Shown here: positions 1 to 8,235 of the stretch, one piece after another
Position numbering within the stretch: position 1 is the stretch's first letter
Layout of the letters: each line of letters begins with the position of its first letter
From: Pseudomonas sp. BGr12
Lineage (GTDB): Bacteria; Pseudomonadota; Gammaproteobacteria; Pseudomonadales; Pseudomonadaceae
Assembly (NCBI RefSeq): GCF_030272895.1
Contig: NZ_JALRNF010000037.1
Coordinates: forward strand, 5,755 to 69,754
Reading direction: 5' to 3'
Length of the DNA stretch: 64,000 nucleotides
Notes under the pieces: model-generated
Seen by the model: only the letters and a program-made list of their open reading frames with translations
The model's database searches: none
What the model was told of the DNA's origin: nothing
Translations under genes and position numbers: made by a program

Positions 1-177
1 CAACAGAACGTGGCGCTGCTCAGAAGCTCCGATCCAGCTGACTCCGCACCCGGCCATCGCCAGGTCACTACCAGTGACCAGGCCTTCACCGGTAGCCGTG
101 GGGTGATTCAGCTGAATCAGAGCGCCGGGGTGGGAAACCGCATGGCCAACACCCTGAGCGTACGGGTCGTGGATTGA
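1..177 (+). CDS. C-terminal end of a secreted adhesin/Fap-like protein (partial)
   Basis: Only the last 58 codons are present; the start lies before the window. The frame reads through from base 1 to a TGA at 175-177. The visible tail is rich in Ser, Asn, Gln and Gly and ends with a block reading NQSAGVGNRMANTLSV. That block resembles the NQQ/AAG repeat blocks of the amyloid-like protein encoded next. It probably belongs to the same secreted fibre or adhesin operon, 52 bases upstream of the next gene. The specific function is not recognisable from this fragment. Confidence 0.6.
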   Translation, partial: QQNVALLRSSDPADSAPGHRQVTTSDQAFTGSRGVIQLNQSAGVGNRMANTLSVRVVD

Positions 178-229
178 CCCAAACAGGTAAGAACAACACT
201 TAACCTAAAATAAAGTACGGAGAATCACC

Positions 230-1522
230 ATGAAACCCTCGATGGCACTCAAGCCTCTGGTTTTCGCAATTGCTGCGGTCATGGCTGTTGCTGTACAAGC
301 TGGGCAAAACGATCGTCGTGGTCATCATCACAACCACCACCAAAAACCACCAACCAAAATCAGCGTCTACGCCGATGCCAGTGCGTACGACAAGCAGAGC
401 AGCACCAACAACTACATCGTAAACGAAGGCACCGAGAACGATGCCGAGATGTCCAGCTCGGCCAGCGGCACCAGCGGCAACGTCGGCGTCAACGTGGCGG
501 CCGGTAACGGCAACCAACAAGACAACGCCGCCGCCATCGCCAACGCCGGCTCCGTGTCGGAAATCGATAACACCTTCGTATTCGGCGATGCCGAATCCAC
601 TGCACGCGTCACTCAGTACAGCAACAACAACAAGGTCTACAACCACGGCGCCACCAACTCCGCTGTGATGAGCGGATCGGGTGAAAATGGCAGCGGCAAC
701 ATGGGCATCAACATTGCCGCCGGCGACCTCAACCAACAGAAAAACACCATGGCCATTGCCAACACCAATGCGCCGCTGGGTAATGCAAGCGCTACCGCCT
801 CTGCCGAGCAAAGCGGCCCAGGCCTGGTGGTCATCAACAACGCCGATCGGACCTATCGTGTAGATACTCTGACCTTCACCACAGACATCAGTGGCAGCTC
901 TTCTCGCGAGAAATCGTTCGAAGCCAGCGGCAGCCAAAGCAGGTCCTCGAGCTTCGAAGTGGCCGGTTCGAAGAGCCACAGCGCAAGTGGCTCTAACCAC
1001 TACGAAGCAAGCGGCTCCAACATGCATAAGGCAAGTGGCTCGAAGAGCTTCACCCTGGATGCTGATCTGGAAGCTAGCTTCGATGCCTCCAAAACCGTTT
1101 CCTGGGATTATGGCCGTCATCACAATGGCGAAAAAACCAAGTCCGTGGAAGCTGAGCTGAATGCATCGCTGTACGTAGATGTCGATAAATCGTGGGAGAA
1201 AAAGAACAGCTCCTCGTTCGAGAAAGAGCGCGACTCTTCGTTCGAGAAGAAGTTCGAGTCCTCCTTCGAGAAATCGGGCAGCAAGTCGTCTGAGTCCGAG
1301 TGGGAAAAAGCAAAAAGCTTCAGCGAGAGCGACTCGTTTGAGCTGAGCAAAACTGTCTCGTTCCAAGTGCTGACCCCAACCGGCTGGGCTAACCCTGTAA
1401 CCAACACTGCAACCCTGAGCGGTTCGGTGAATGGCGGCAGTGGCAACCTGGGTGTCAACGTGGCTGCTGGTGTGGGCAACCAACAAAGCAACTCGCTGGC
1501 CATCTCCAACACTTCGATGTAA
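230..1522 (+). CDS. Fap-like repeat protein, probable secreted functional-amyloid/adhesin subunit
   Basis: The 430-residue product starts at an ATG preceded by GGAG nine bases upstream. It has a signal peptide (about residues 1-24), then a His-rich stretch (about 29-40). Three imperfect repeats of the form GN(V/M/L)G(V/I)N(V/I)AAGxxNQQ lie at about 83-97, 156-170 and 405-419. Between repeats two and three is a long low-complexity linker of SSFE, SGS and FEK units (about 215-365). Repeat blocks separated by variable linkers, with a C39 peptidase and a FapF-like barrel downstream, resemble Fap amyloid subunits (FapB/FapC). Many Pseudomonas homologues are loosely labelled adhesin or heme utilization protein. 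Amyloid formation is inferred. No CxxC motif of the FapC type is visible at the C-terminus. Confidence 0.65.
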   Translation: MKPSMALKPLVFAIAAVMAVAVQAGQNDRRGHHHNHHQKPPTKISVYADASAYDKQSSTNNYIVNEGTENDAEMSSSASGTSGNVGVNVAAGNGNQQDNAAAIANAGSVSEIDNTFVFGDAESTARVTQYSNNNKVYNHGATNSAVMSGSGENGSGNMGINIAAGDLNQQKNTMAIANTNAPLGNASATASAEQSGPGLVVINNADRTYRVDTLTFTTDISGSSSREKSFEASGSQSRSSSFEVAGSKSHSASGSNHYEASGSNMHKASGSKSFTLDADLEASFDASKTVSWDYGRHHNGEKTKSVEAELNASLYVDVDKSWEKKNSSSFEKERDSSFEKKFESSFEKSGSKSSESEWEKAKSFSESDSFELSKTVSFQVLTPTGWANPVTNTATLSGSVNGGSGNLGVNVAAGVGNQQSNSLAISNTSM

Positions 1523-1536
1523 TGACCGCGGTCTGG

Positions 1537-1561
1537 AGGCCCCCTTCGGGGGGCCTTTTTT
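1537..1561 (+). terminator. Intrinsic terminator/attenuator inside the Fap-like operon
   Basis: A GC-only stem (GGCCCCC paired with GGGGGCC around a TTCG loop) is followed directly by a run of six T. It lies 15 bases after the repeat-protein stop codon and before the C39 peptidase gene. It should reduce read-through, so the structural subunit would be made in excess of the secretion genes. Confidence 0.85.
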
Positions 1562-1587
1562 CAACTCGAACCAGAAGGCGTCCACTC

Positions 1588-2268
1588 ATGCGCATTATCG
1601 CCCTGGCGTTTTTGCTTTGCGTAGCCAGCATCAGCGAAGCGGCCCAGATGCCCCTCTCCGTCCTGCCGGGTGGTGCGGTGGTGTTCAAGCCCATCCAGAG
1701 CGTGCGCGAGCGCAAATTCGCCGACCTGGTGCAACAGAAAACCGACTTCAGTTGCGGTGCAGCAGCCCTGGCGACCATCTTGCGCCAGGCCTATTGGCTG
1801 GACGTGAATGAAGAACAGATTATCGAAGGCATGCTGGCCCACGCCGATCAGGATCTGGTCAAGGTCCAGGGCTTCTCCATGCTCGACATGAAGAAGTACA
1901 TAGAAAGCCTCGGCATGCGTGCCCGTGGCTACCGGGTACAACCCGACGCCTTGAACAATGTGCGCATTCCCGTAGTGGTGCTGATGGATGTACGTGGCTA
2001 CAAGCATTTTGTCGTCATGCAACGCGTCGACAAAGGCTGGGTGTACATCGGCGACCCGGTGCTCGGCCATAAACGCTACAAGCTCGACGACTTTGTCAAA
2101 GGCTGGAACGGCATCATCTTCGCCGTCATCGGCAAGGGTTATGACAAGAACAATGTCTTGCTCACCCCGCCTCTGCCGCTGACCGCCAAGAACCGCGTCA
2201 ACGCCTTCACCCCGGTGCAAGACGCCGAGTTGATGGATTTCGGATTCATCCAGAGCGACTTCTTCTAA
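1588..2268 (+). CDS. C39-family peptidase, FapD-like
   Basis: The 226-residue product starts at ATG 1588, preceded by GAAGG; an in-frame ATG at 1522 would run through the terminator and lacks a secretory start. An N-terminal signal peptide (about residues 1-19) ends in SEA-AQ. The papain-like C39 triad is visible: Cys in FSCGAAALAT (about residue 57), His in YKHFVVM (about 138) and Asp in GDPVLGH (about 156). C39 peptidases cleave double-glycine leaders. The Fap version, FapD, is periplasmic, stands alone without an ABC transporter and is needed for fibre assembly. This protein also has no ABC transporter part. Position between a repeat protein and a FapF-like barrel supports a FapD-type role. 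Confidence 0.8.
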   Translation: MRIIALAFLLCVASISEAAQMPLSVLPGGAVVFKPIQSVRERKFADLVQQKTDFSCGAAALATILRQAYWLDVNEEQIIEGMLAHADQDLVKVQGFSMLDMKKYIESLGMRARGYRVQPDALNNVRIPVVVLMDVRGYKHFVVMQRVDKGWVYIGDPVLGHKRYKLDDFVKGWNGIIFAVIGKGYDKNNVLLTPPLPLTAKNRVNAFTPVQDAELMDFGFIQSDFF

Positions 2269-2301
2269 TGACAAGGGAGCATGAAGCTCCGGGAGCATCC
2301 A

Positions 2302-3048
2302 ATGAAGACTCCACTGTGGCTGGCCATGGTTTGCCTGGCTGCCAGCCTGCCGACCCAGGCACAGACACTCAAGCCCATCGAATTGAAGGACCAGGAACTG
2401 GCGAACCTGCGGGGTCGCTATGTCATGCCAGGACGCATCGTCAGTTTCGGCATCGTCATGACCAGCGCCTGGCAAAATGCCAATGGCGAAGTGATCGGGG
2501 CAACCTCCTCGATGCAAGTCCAGCAAACGACCATCAAGCCCCAGTTCTATGTGTCGATGATCGATGAAAAAGGCATGAACTCGGCGCGCACGCAAAGTGC
2601 CGGCACCGGTACCGTCACCGGCGGCAGCGGCCTGAACAGCACCGAAGGCGTCACTCAGGTCGTGCGAGCGGCCGGCGACAACAACGCCGCCTACAATAAC
2701 GTCGATATCAACGTCACCAAGGCCAACCAGGCACCCGCCACACAACCACAAGGCGAGGCACTGGCCGCAGGTTCGACCCTGGTTGGCGCCAATGGCGCAG
2801 GTTCGCTGAGCGTATCCTCCACCGGCAGCGGTGTGCAGTTCAACATCGTCGCCAACAACAACCAGGGCAGCAGTGCGCAACGCCTGGGCCAGGGTGGACT
2901 GATGCAGAACACGACCTTGCTTGGCAGCGGAAACCGGGTCAGCAACTTCACCTCCCTCAATGTCGTACTGCGTGAAAACGTGCCTAGCGCCGGGTCGGTG
3001 AACGGGAACCTGGACCAGCTCAAAGGTCTTCGCACTCTCGGATTCTGA
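2302..3048 (+). CDS. Secreted protein in the FapE position of a Fap-like operon
   Basis: The 248-residue product has a signal peptide (cleavage after about residue 20, TQAQ). ATG 2302 is chosen because GGGAG sits seven bases upstream; the ATG at 2281 is too close to its own purine run. The mature part is rich in Gly, Asn, Ser, Thr and Gln, and lacks cysteine and membrane segments. It looks like a beta-rich extracellular or periplasmic protein. Gene order (repeat protein, C39 peptidase, this, outer-membrane barrel) matches FapC-D-E-F. Homology to FapE itself is not obvious by eye, so the assignment rests on context. It is separated from the peptidase gene by 33 bases. Confidence 0.55.
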   Translation: MKTPLWLAMVCLAASLPTQAQTLKPIELKDQELANLRGRYVMPGRIVSFGIVMTSAWQNANGEVIGATSSMQVQQTTIKPQFYVSMIDEKGMNSARTQSAGTGTVTGGSGLNSTEGVTQVVRAAGDNNAAYNNVDINVTKANQAPATQPQGEALAAGSTLVGANGAGSLSVSSTGSGVQFNIVANNNQGSSAQRLGQGGLMQNTTLLGSGNRVSNFTSLNVVLRENVPSAGSVNGNLDQLKGLRTLGF

Positions 3049-3094
3049 TCTACGCTCAGTCTCATCAAATGCAGTTAGAAGGGACGGCTAACCC

Positions 3095-4375
3095 ATGCAC
3101 CGATCGTTAACGTTCAGAGCTATCGTTTGTTTGAGTAGCCTGACCCCGGCGACATTGCTCCACGCAGCACCGGACCCTCAGGTCGAAGCATTAAAACAAG
3201 AACTCATGGAGTTGAAACAGCGTTACGAAGTACAGCAGAAGGCGCTGATGGTCCTCGAACAGCGCGTTCGCCAGGTTGAAGAAGCACCGGCGGCACCGCC
3301 TCCCAAACGTCTGACCAAGTCCCCCGCCGAATCGGTCAAGGGTGGTCAGACGGTGGCCGCGGGTGCGCCGGGAACCACCGGCAGTTCATACGGCCAGTCG
3401 CTCAAGGAAGACTCGGAACCGGCGCAGAGTGTGTCCAACCTGTACGACGAAGCCAGCGGCTTCTTCGGCGGCGGCAAGTTCAGTGTCGAAACCGGCCTGA
3501 CCTACACGCACTACGATACCCGTGCCCTGGTGCTCAACGGTTTCCTGGCGCTGGACTCGATTTTCCTCGGCAACATCAACCTGGACCGCATCAAGGCCGA
3601 CAACTGGACCCTGGACCTGACCGCCCGCTACAACCTGGACCAACGCTGGCAGTTCGACATCAACGTCCCGGTGGTCTACCGCGAATCGACCTACTCCTCC
3701 GGAGGTGCCGGTGGTGCTGGTCCGACCACCTCCGACGCAAGCGTCACCCGCGATCCGACCATCGGCGATGTCAACTTCGGTGTGGCCTACAAATTCCTCG
3801 ATGAATCGGAAAACCTGCCCGACGCGGTCCTCACCCTGCGCGTCAAGGCCCCGACCGGGGATGATCCCTATGGCATCAAACTGGTCAACGACCCCAACAA
3901 CGACAACCTCTCGGTGCCTGAAGACCTGCCGACCGGCAACGGTGTGTGGGCGATCACACCGGGTATCTCGCTGGTCAAGACCTTCGACCCGGCCGTGCTG
4001 TTCGGCAGCCTGGCCTACACCTACAACATGGAGGATTCGTTCAGCGACATCAGCCCGACGGTCAACACCAAGGTCCCGGGTGACGTGAAACTCGGCGACT
4101 CCTGGCAGGTCGGTGCCGGTATTGCATTCGCCTTGAACGAGAAGATGAGTATGTCGTTCTCGTTCACCGACCAGTTCGCCCGCAAGACCAAGATCAAGCC
4201 CGATGGTGGCGACTGGCAATCGGTGTCCAACAGCGACTACAACTCGGCCAACTTCAACATCGGCATGACCCTTGCCGCCACCGACAACCTGACCATCGTC
4301 CCCAACCTCGCCATCGGCCTGACCGAAGACTCGCCGGACTTCTCCTTCAGCCTGAAATTCCCGTACTACTTCTGA
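3095..4375 (+). CDS. FapF-like outer-membrane beta-barrel secretion channel
   Basis: The 426-residue product has a signal peptide (about 1-25). A heptad-rich coiled coil follows (about 28-70, with [13 protein letters not shown]). A low-complexity Pro/Lys/Gly linker reaches about residue 115. The C-terminal 300 residues show alternating aromatic and polar strands and end in [11 protein letters not shown], a typical outer-membrane barrel terminus. Coiled coil plus plug linker plus barrel is the layout of FapF, the trimeric pore that exports Fap subunits. The gene is last in the operon and is closed by the strong terminator at 4387-4418. An alpha-amylase or phenol-degradation meta-pathway (MetA-like) porin label is an alternative that annotation pipelines may give. 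Confidence 0.7.
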   Translation: MHRSLTFRAIVCLSSLTPATLLHAAPDPQVEALKQELMELKQRYEVQQKALMVLEQRVRQVEEAPAAPPPKRLTKSPAESVKGGQTVAAGAPGTTGSSYGQSLKEDSEPAQSVSNLYDEASGFFGGGKFSVETGLTYTHYDTRALVLNGFLALDSIFLGNINLDRIKADNWTLDLTARYNLDQRWQFDINVPVVYRESTYSSGGAGGAGPTTSDASVTRDPTIGDVNFGVAYKFLDESENLPDAVLTLRVKAPTGDDPYGIKLVNDPNNDNLSVPEDLPTGNGVWAITPGISLVKTFDPAVLFGSLAYTYNMEDSFSDISPTVNTKVPGDVKLGDSWQVGAGIAFALNEKMSMSFSFTDQFARKTKIKPDGGDWQSVSNSDYNSANFNIGMTLAATDNLTIVPNLAIGLTEDSPDFSFSLKFPYYF

Positions 4376-4386
4376 TCCCGGCCCCT

Positions 4387-4418
4387 ATGAAAAAGCCCGC
4401 CTCGGCGGGCTTTTTCAT
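4387..4418. terminator. Bidirectional intrinsic terminator
   Basis: This is a perfect 15-bp inverted repeat (ATGAAAAAGCCCGCC and its complement) around a TC loop. It has T runs in both directions. It closes the Fap-like operon on the plus strand and can also end the sigma-54 regulator transcript arriving from the minus strand. Confidence 0.9.
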
Positions 4419-4432
4419 GGTAGGCCACTGAA

Positions 4433-4506
4433 CTGTGGGAGCGGGCTTGCCCTGCGATTGCGAGCTGTCAGCCACATCCAATCGCGGGGCAAGCCCGCTC
4501 CTACAG
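4433..4506. repeat. REPIN (two inverted REP sequences), family B
   Basis: Two inverted arms, GTGGGAGCGGGCTTGCC and its near-complement ending in GCTCCTACAG, enclose about 35 bases. The arms match the extragenic palindromes common in P. putida/fluorescens genomes. A second copy of the same family lies at 37573-37642. It sits between convergent genes, the usual location. Confidence 0.85.
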
Positions 4507-4530
4507 CAAATCATTCCCAAGGCCCGTAGT

Positions 4531-5856
4531 TCAGCGAATCTGGTGTTTACGCAGCAACCGATAGAACGTCGGCCGGGAAATCCCCAGCACCTTGGCGGCA
4601 ATGCTCAAGTTGTCGCTGTGCCGGTTGAGCACATCGCACAAGGCCTGGCGCTCGGCGCGGTGCTTGTAGTCTTCGAGGGTGCCCATGCTCGGTGCGAAAG
4701 CATGCTGGCTGACCAGGCCCAAATCCTGGGCCTCGATCTGCCGGCCTTCGGCCAGAACCAGGCCACGCCTGACCCGGTTGGCCAGTTCGCGCACATTGCC
4801 CGGCCAGTCGTGCTTGCCCATCGCCACCAGGGCGTCCTCACTGAAACTGCGCGGACGTCGCCCGGTTTCCAGGCTGTAGAAGTGGGCAAAGTGGTTGGCC
4901 AGCATCGACAGGTCGCCGTGCCGGTCGCGCAAGGGCGCGGTGACCACTTGCAGGACGTTGAGCCGGTAATACAGGTCCTCACGAAAGCGACCGCAAGCAA
5001 TGGCCTTTTCCAGATCGACGTGGGTAGCTGCCAGCACCCGCACATCGACGTTGATCGGCTGGCTGCCACCGACCCGTTCGATGTGCTTTTCCTGCAGGAA
5101 ACGCAGCAGGTTGGCCTGCAGCTCCAGGGGCAAGTCACCGATTTCGTCGAGAAACAGCGTGCCGCCATTGGCCGCCTCGATGCGACCGACCTTGCGCTGG
5201 TGGGCGCCGGTAAATGCGCCCTTCTCATGGCCGAACAGTTCCGATTGAATCAAATGTTCCGGGATCGCCCCGCAGTTGATCGGCACAAAGGGTTTGTCGT
5301 GGCGCTGCGACTGGCGATGCAGGGTGCGCGCCACCAGTTCCTTGCCGGTGCCGCTCTCGCCGCGAATCAGCACTGGCGACTCGGTGGGCGCCAGCTTGCT
5401 GAGCAGCTTACGCAGCTCGCGAATCGGCCGGCTATCGCCCAGCAGCTCGTGTTCGAGCTCCTCCACATGGGTATTGCCCTTGCCACGCAGGCGCGCCATG
5501 CCGAAGGCGCGGCCAATGGTGACCTGCACCCGGGACACGTCGAAGGGCAAGGTGTGAAAGTCGAAGAACCATTCGCAGACAAAGTCACCGACGTTCTGCA
5601 TGCGCAGTTCATCAGGGCTGAGCACTGCAATCCATTCGGTGTTGCTACGGCTGATCAGGTCCTTGACCGCATCGGGGTGACGCAGGTGATTAGCCTGCAA
5701 ACGCAGCAGGCCGACATCGCAGGGATACTCCAGGGCTGACGAAAGCGTACAGCTTCGAACATCCCAGCCGACACTGCGCAAGCCTGGCAATAATCGGTGG
5801 CAATCGTCGCAAGGGTCGACGATCAGCAGGCTGCGGTTGGATGCAGGTTCAAGCAT
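4531..5856 (-). CDS. Sigma-54-dependent transcriptional activator, VpsR-like, with atypical receiver domain
   Basis: The 441-residue product starts at ATG 5856 with AAGGAAAGG upstream. Residues 1-125 form a receiver-like domain. It has an Asp (about 47, PCDVGL) near the phosphorylation position, but the acidic pocket and conserved Lys are poorly kept. The AAA+ domain has Walker A GESGTGKE (166-173), the sigma-54-contacting GAFTGA loop (213-218) and Walker B TLFLDEIG (233-240). A Fis-type helix-turn-helix ([17 protein letters not shown]) ends the protein. The intact GAFTGA loop means it can activate sigma-54 promoters. The architecture recalls VpsR/FleQ-class biofilm regulators that sense c-di-GMP. 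It is convergent with the Fap-like operon, so control of that operon is a reasonable inference; no promoter for that operon lies in the window. Confidence 0.85.
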   Translation of the reverse strand: MLEPASNRSLLIVDPCDDCHRLLPGLRSVGWDVRSCTLSSALEYPCDVGLLRLQANHLRHPDAVKDLISRSNTEWIAVLSPDELRMQNVGDFVCEWFFDFHTLPFDVSRVQVTIGRAFGMARLRGKGNTHVEELEHELLGDSRPIRELRKLLSKLAPTESPVLIRGESGTGKELVARTLHRQSQRHDKPFVPINCGAIPEHLIQSELFGHEKGAFTGAHQRKVGRIEAANGGTLFLDEIGDLPLELQANLLRFLQEKHIERVGGSQPINVDVRVLAATHVDLEKAIACGRFREDLYYRLNVLQVVTAPLRDRHGDLSMLANHFAHFYSLETGRRPRSFSEDALVAMGKHDWPGNVRELANRVRRGLVLAEGRQIEAQDLGLVSQHAFAPSMGTLEDYKHRAERQALCDVLNRHSDNLSIAAKVLGISRPTFYRLLRKHQIR

Positions 5857-6173
5857 GACCTTTCCTTGGCGCCAATTGTTGGAATTTTAAGTAGAAACAG
5901 CAAGTTGGCAGGCCCGTTTGTAACAGTAGCAACGATGCGTCAAACGCCCACTACCGTCTGTCTGCAAAGCATTGAAAGAATGCATAGCCCAGGGAATTTT
6001 CCTGAACTTTCAACGTCTGAGGCGCCACGCGCAGGGGCGATTTTTTTTGCACTGAAACAATTATTTTCAAGTCGCTTGTGACTCCACCCCGTACTGCGCG
6101 CATCAGTACAAGTAACTCACCGCAAACGCTTGCGGTTTATATAGATGTTTGGGCCCACAGAGAGACCGAACCC
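5857..6173. other. Intergenic region between divergent genes
   Basis: About 317 bases separate the sigma-54 activator and the small gene at 6174. The stretch is AT-rich relative to its surroundings. It contains a T8 tract near 6040 and a TTTATATAG box near 6137-6145 that could be the -10 of the rightward gene. A short inverted repeat (CGCAA/TTGCG) lies just before that box, at about 6121-6134. No open frame, RNA gene or convincing -24/-12 element was seen. Confidence 0.5.
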
Positions 6174-6440
6174 ATGAATGCTCCGCTGCGAGTCAACGAA
6201 GCACTGCTGATTGCCGACCACGCTTTCGAACCCTACCACTGCGTTGCCTGGGATTCGCCCAATGGCACCGGGGTACTGAGCCTGGCGGTGATCGACCGGA
6301 CCAGCACCCGACTGGGCGCCAAGCAGGTCTCCAGCAGCATCTATTCGGACCCGGCACGCCTGGCTGGTCTGATCGAGGAAATGCGCGCCGAACTGAAACA
6401 ACAAGGCTGCCAGCTGCAAGACTGGTCGATGCCCAAGTAA
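6174..6440 (+). CDS. Small conserved hypothetical protein
   Basis: The 88-residue product starts at ATG 6174, with AGAGAG as a weak ribosome site. An in-frame ATG at 6078 would run through the presumed promoter, so the shorter form is preferred. The protein has no signal peptide or membrane segment. It is mixed alpha/beta with an amphipathic C-terminal helix (LAGLIEEMRAELKQQG). It does not match a family I recognise. It stands alone between the sigma-54 activator and a terminator, so context gives no functional hint. Confidence 0.6.
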   Translation: MNAPLRVNEALLIADHAFEPYHCVAWDSPNGTGVLSLAVIDRTSTRLGAKQVSSSIYSDPARLAGLIEEMRAELKQQGCQLQDWSMPK

Positions 6441-6492
6441 GTTGCATCGACACTTGAGTTGATAAGCGGCGCGTATCTTCAGGGTGCGCGCC

Positions 6493-6512
6493 GGGCAACT
6501 TGCAAGTTGCCC
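6493..6512. repeat. Perfect 20-bp palindrome
   Basis: GGGCAACTTGCAAGTTGCCC is fully self-complementary. It lies 53 bases after the small gene's stop and before the terminator at 6548. It could be a dimeric protein-binding site or part of a transcript-end structure; no T run follows it directly. Confidence 0.5.
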
Positions 6513-6547
6513 GATTCCAACACTGCGACATTAGGTCGCAACACCCT

Positions 6548-6572
6548 CACGTACTGTTCGGTACGTGCCTTT
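6548..6572. terminator. Intrinsic terminator between convergent transcripts
   Basis: A 7-bp stem, CACGTAC/GTACGTG, surrounds TGTTCG and is followed by CCTTTGTT. It lies at the 3' end of the chlD frame, which stops at 6574 on the minus strand, and after the small gene on the plus strand. Confidence 0.6.
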
Positions 6573-6573
6573 G

Positions 6574-8234
6574 TTATTCAATCCGTTTAAAACTTTCAAT
6601 CGTCCGGTAGTCGGCGCCCAACTGCTGCGCCAACAACTGTGCGCGTCCCAGACGCACGGGCGAGCGCTCGATATCCACGACCAGGCTCGGACAAGGCATT
6701 GGTTGCAACGCAGGCCAGGCCTTGAGCCTGCCGTCGGTCAGGACCAGGCAACGTTGCTGCTCCTGCCGATAGCGGCGCTGGCGTGCCTGCAACCAGTCAC
6801 GAGCCTGCTCCAGGGCCGCCAGCAGCGGCGTACCGCCGCCGGCGCCGAGGCTGTCGAGCCAGGGTTGCAGGGCCGCCGAGGCCTTCAGGCCATGGCGCTG
6901 CCAGTGCGGTGCATTGCCGCTGGCGGTCAACAAGGCCAGACGTGCCCGCTGCCGGTAGGCCTGGTCGAAGAACCCGGCGAGCAAACCCTTGGCCTGGCTC
7001 AAGGCCTGGTGACGCCGGGTCGAGGCCGAGGCATCGACAATCACCAGCCACAGTTCATGGGCGCTGGCCGTGCGCTGCTGCCAGCGCAGGTCACGGCGCT
7101 GCCGGGGCCGGCCCTTGAGCAAGGTGGCCGGCCAGGCGACCACACCGCCGCCCGCCTCGCGGGCGCGCCCTCGGGAACCCTGCTCGATGGCACCTGGCCG
7201 GGGCCGGGCATCCGCCGTGGCCGAGCGGCGGATGCTCAGGGCTTTTTTGCCCAGTTCGGTACCTCGCGCCGGGCACCTGTGGGTGCGGCCTGGGCTGGCA
7301 TTTCACCCCAGGTGCCCTGCCCCGGCTGCTCAGCTGCGGCCTGAGCACCTTGGGACGAGGCGCCAGGCGGCTGCTGAGGGGCCTGTTCATTACGCCGATG
7401 ACGCAGGGCGAATTCGGCCACCGCATCGATATCCTGCGTCTCGATCTGCCCGGCACCGCGCCAGGCGGCATGGGCGCGGGCGGCGCGCAGCCAGACCAGG
7501 TCGGCGCGCAGGCCGTCGACACCGGCGGCAAAACACCGCTCGGTGATCTGCGCCAGGGCCTGGTCGTCCAGCGCAATCTGCGCCAGTTGCTCACGGGCCT
7601 GCTGACAGCGCTGGCGCAGCTGCGCCTGGGCTGGCGCCCACTGGGCGCAGAACGCCTGCGGGTCGGCGTCGAAATCCAGGCGCCGGCGAATGATCTGCCC
7701 GCGCGCCTCGGGGGCCGGTTGCCCGTGCAGGGCAACGTTGAGTCCGAAGCGATCGAGCAACTGCGGGCGTAGCTCGCCTTCTTCCGGGTTCATGGTGCCG
7801 ATCAGCACGAAGCGGGCGCTGTGGCGGTGGGAGATGCCATCACGTTCGACCCGGTTGGTGCCACTGGCGGCCACATCCAGCAGCAAGTCGACCAGGTGAT
7901 CGGCCAGCAGGTTGACTTCATCGACGTACAACACGCCGCCGTCGGCCTTGGCCAGCACCCCCGGCGAGAACTGCGCCTTGCCCTGCCCCAGTGCCGCGTC
8001 CAGGTCCAGGGTACCGACCAGACGCTCCTCGCTGGCACCCAGCGGCAAGGTCACGAACGGCCCGTCGCCGAGCAGATCGGCCAGGCCCCGGGCCAGGGTG
8101 CTCTTGGCCATGCCGCGCGGGCCTTCGATCAACACGCCGCCGATCTTCGGATCGATGGCGGTCAGGCACAGGGCCAGCTTCAGTTCATCGGCACCGACCA
8201 CGGCAGACAGGGGAAAATGTGCAGGTTCAGTCAT
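6574..8234 (-). CDS. chlD: Cobaltochelatase ChlD-like subunit made by -1 frameshift (AAA+ plus VWA domains)
   Basis: The coding region shares the chlI start (8234) and is read to the heptamer A-AAA-AAG at 7248-7242. It then continues in the -1 frame to 6574, giving about 553 residues, a normal BchD/ChlD length. The -1 frame has no stop from the slip site onward. Right after the slip it encodes ALSIRRSATADARP, which resembles the start of the conserved ChlD C-terminal region. The VWA domain follows with an MIDAS motif DASAS and a later LTDGR. The -1 frame could also start at a GTG at 7143, but that would skip the conserved RRSATADA part. With CobN and ChlI the product would insert cobalt into hydrogenobyrinate a,c-diamide. 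Programmed frameshifting in chlD-type genes is described in the literature; its use here is inferred from sequence. Confidence 0.75.
7208..7248 (-). promoter_or_regulatory. Programmed -1 ribosomal frameshift signal at the chlI/chlD junction
   Basis: On the minus strand the slippery heptamer A AAA AAG (7248-7242) is in the correct zero-frame phase (GCA AAA AAG CCC TGA). A 6-base spacer holding the chlI TGA stop follows. Then comes a perfect 10-bp stem, GCATCCGCCG/CGGCGGATGC (7235-7226 with 7217-7208), around an 8-base loop. A GAGG that may act as an internal Shine-Dalgarno stimulator lies 13 bases upstream (7265-7262). This is the same architecture as the E. coli dnaX signal. Confidence 0.8.
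7236..8234 (-). CDS. chlI: Cobaltochelatase/Mg-chelatase ChlI-type AAA+ ATPase subunit
   Basis: The 332-residue product starts at ATG 8234, two bases after the cobN stop, with GAAGAGACTTGAG upstream. The AAA+ core has Walker A GPRGMAKST (about 38-46) and Walker B GGVLYVDEVNLL. The LIGTMNPEEGELRPQLLDRFGL block is typical of ChlI/BchI. The last 60 residues are a low-complexity Ala/Gln/Pro linker ending in NWAKKP. That linker is the normal bridge to the VWA part in BchD-type proteins. This is the unshifted product of the chlI/chlD gene. It would form the ATPase ring that drives cobalt insertion by CobN in the aerobic B12 pathway. Confidence 0.88.
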   Translation of the reverse strand: MTEPAHFPLSAVVGADELKLALCLTAIDPKIGGVLIEGPRGMAKSTLARGLADLLGDGPFVTLPLGASEERLVGTLDLDAALGQGKAQFSPGVLAKADGGVLYVDEVNLLADHLVDLLLDVAASGTNRVERDGISHRHSARFVLIGTMNPEEGELRPQLLDRFGLNVALHGQPAPEARGQIIRRRLDFDADPQAFCAQWAPAQAQLRQRCQQAREQLAQIALDDQALAQITERCFAAGVDGLRADLVWLRAARAHAAWRGAGQIETQDIDAVAEFALRHRRNEQAPQQPPGASSQGAQAAAEQPGQGTWGEMPAQAAPTGARREVPNWAKKP

Positions 8235-8235
8235 C

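Noticed and set aside
5900..5935. Sigma-54 promoter near TTGGCAGGCCCGTTTGT
   Set aside because: The -12 GC dinucleotide is missing at the required spacing.
6574..7143. chlD part as an independent gene starting at GTG 7143
   Set aside because: That start would omit the conserved ALSIRRSATADA region which is open in frame upstream, and a complete -1 frameshift signal explains its expression better.
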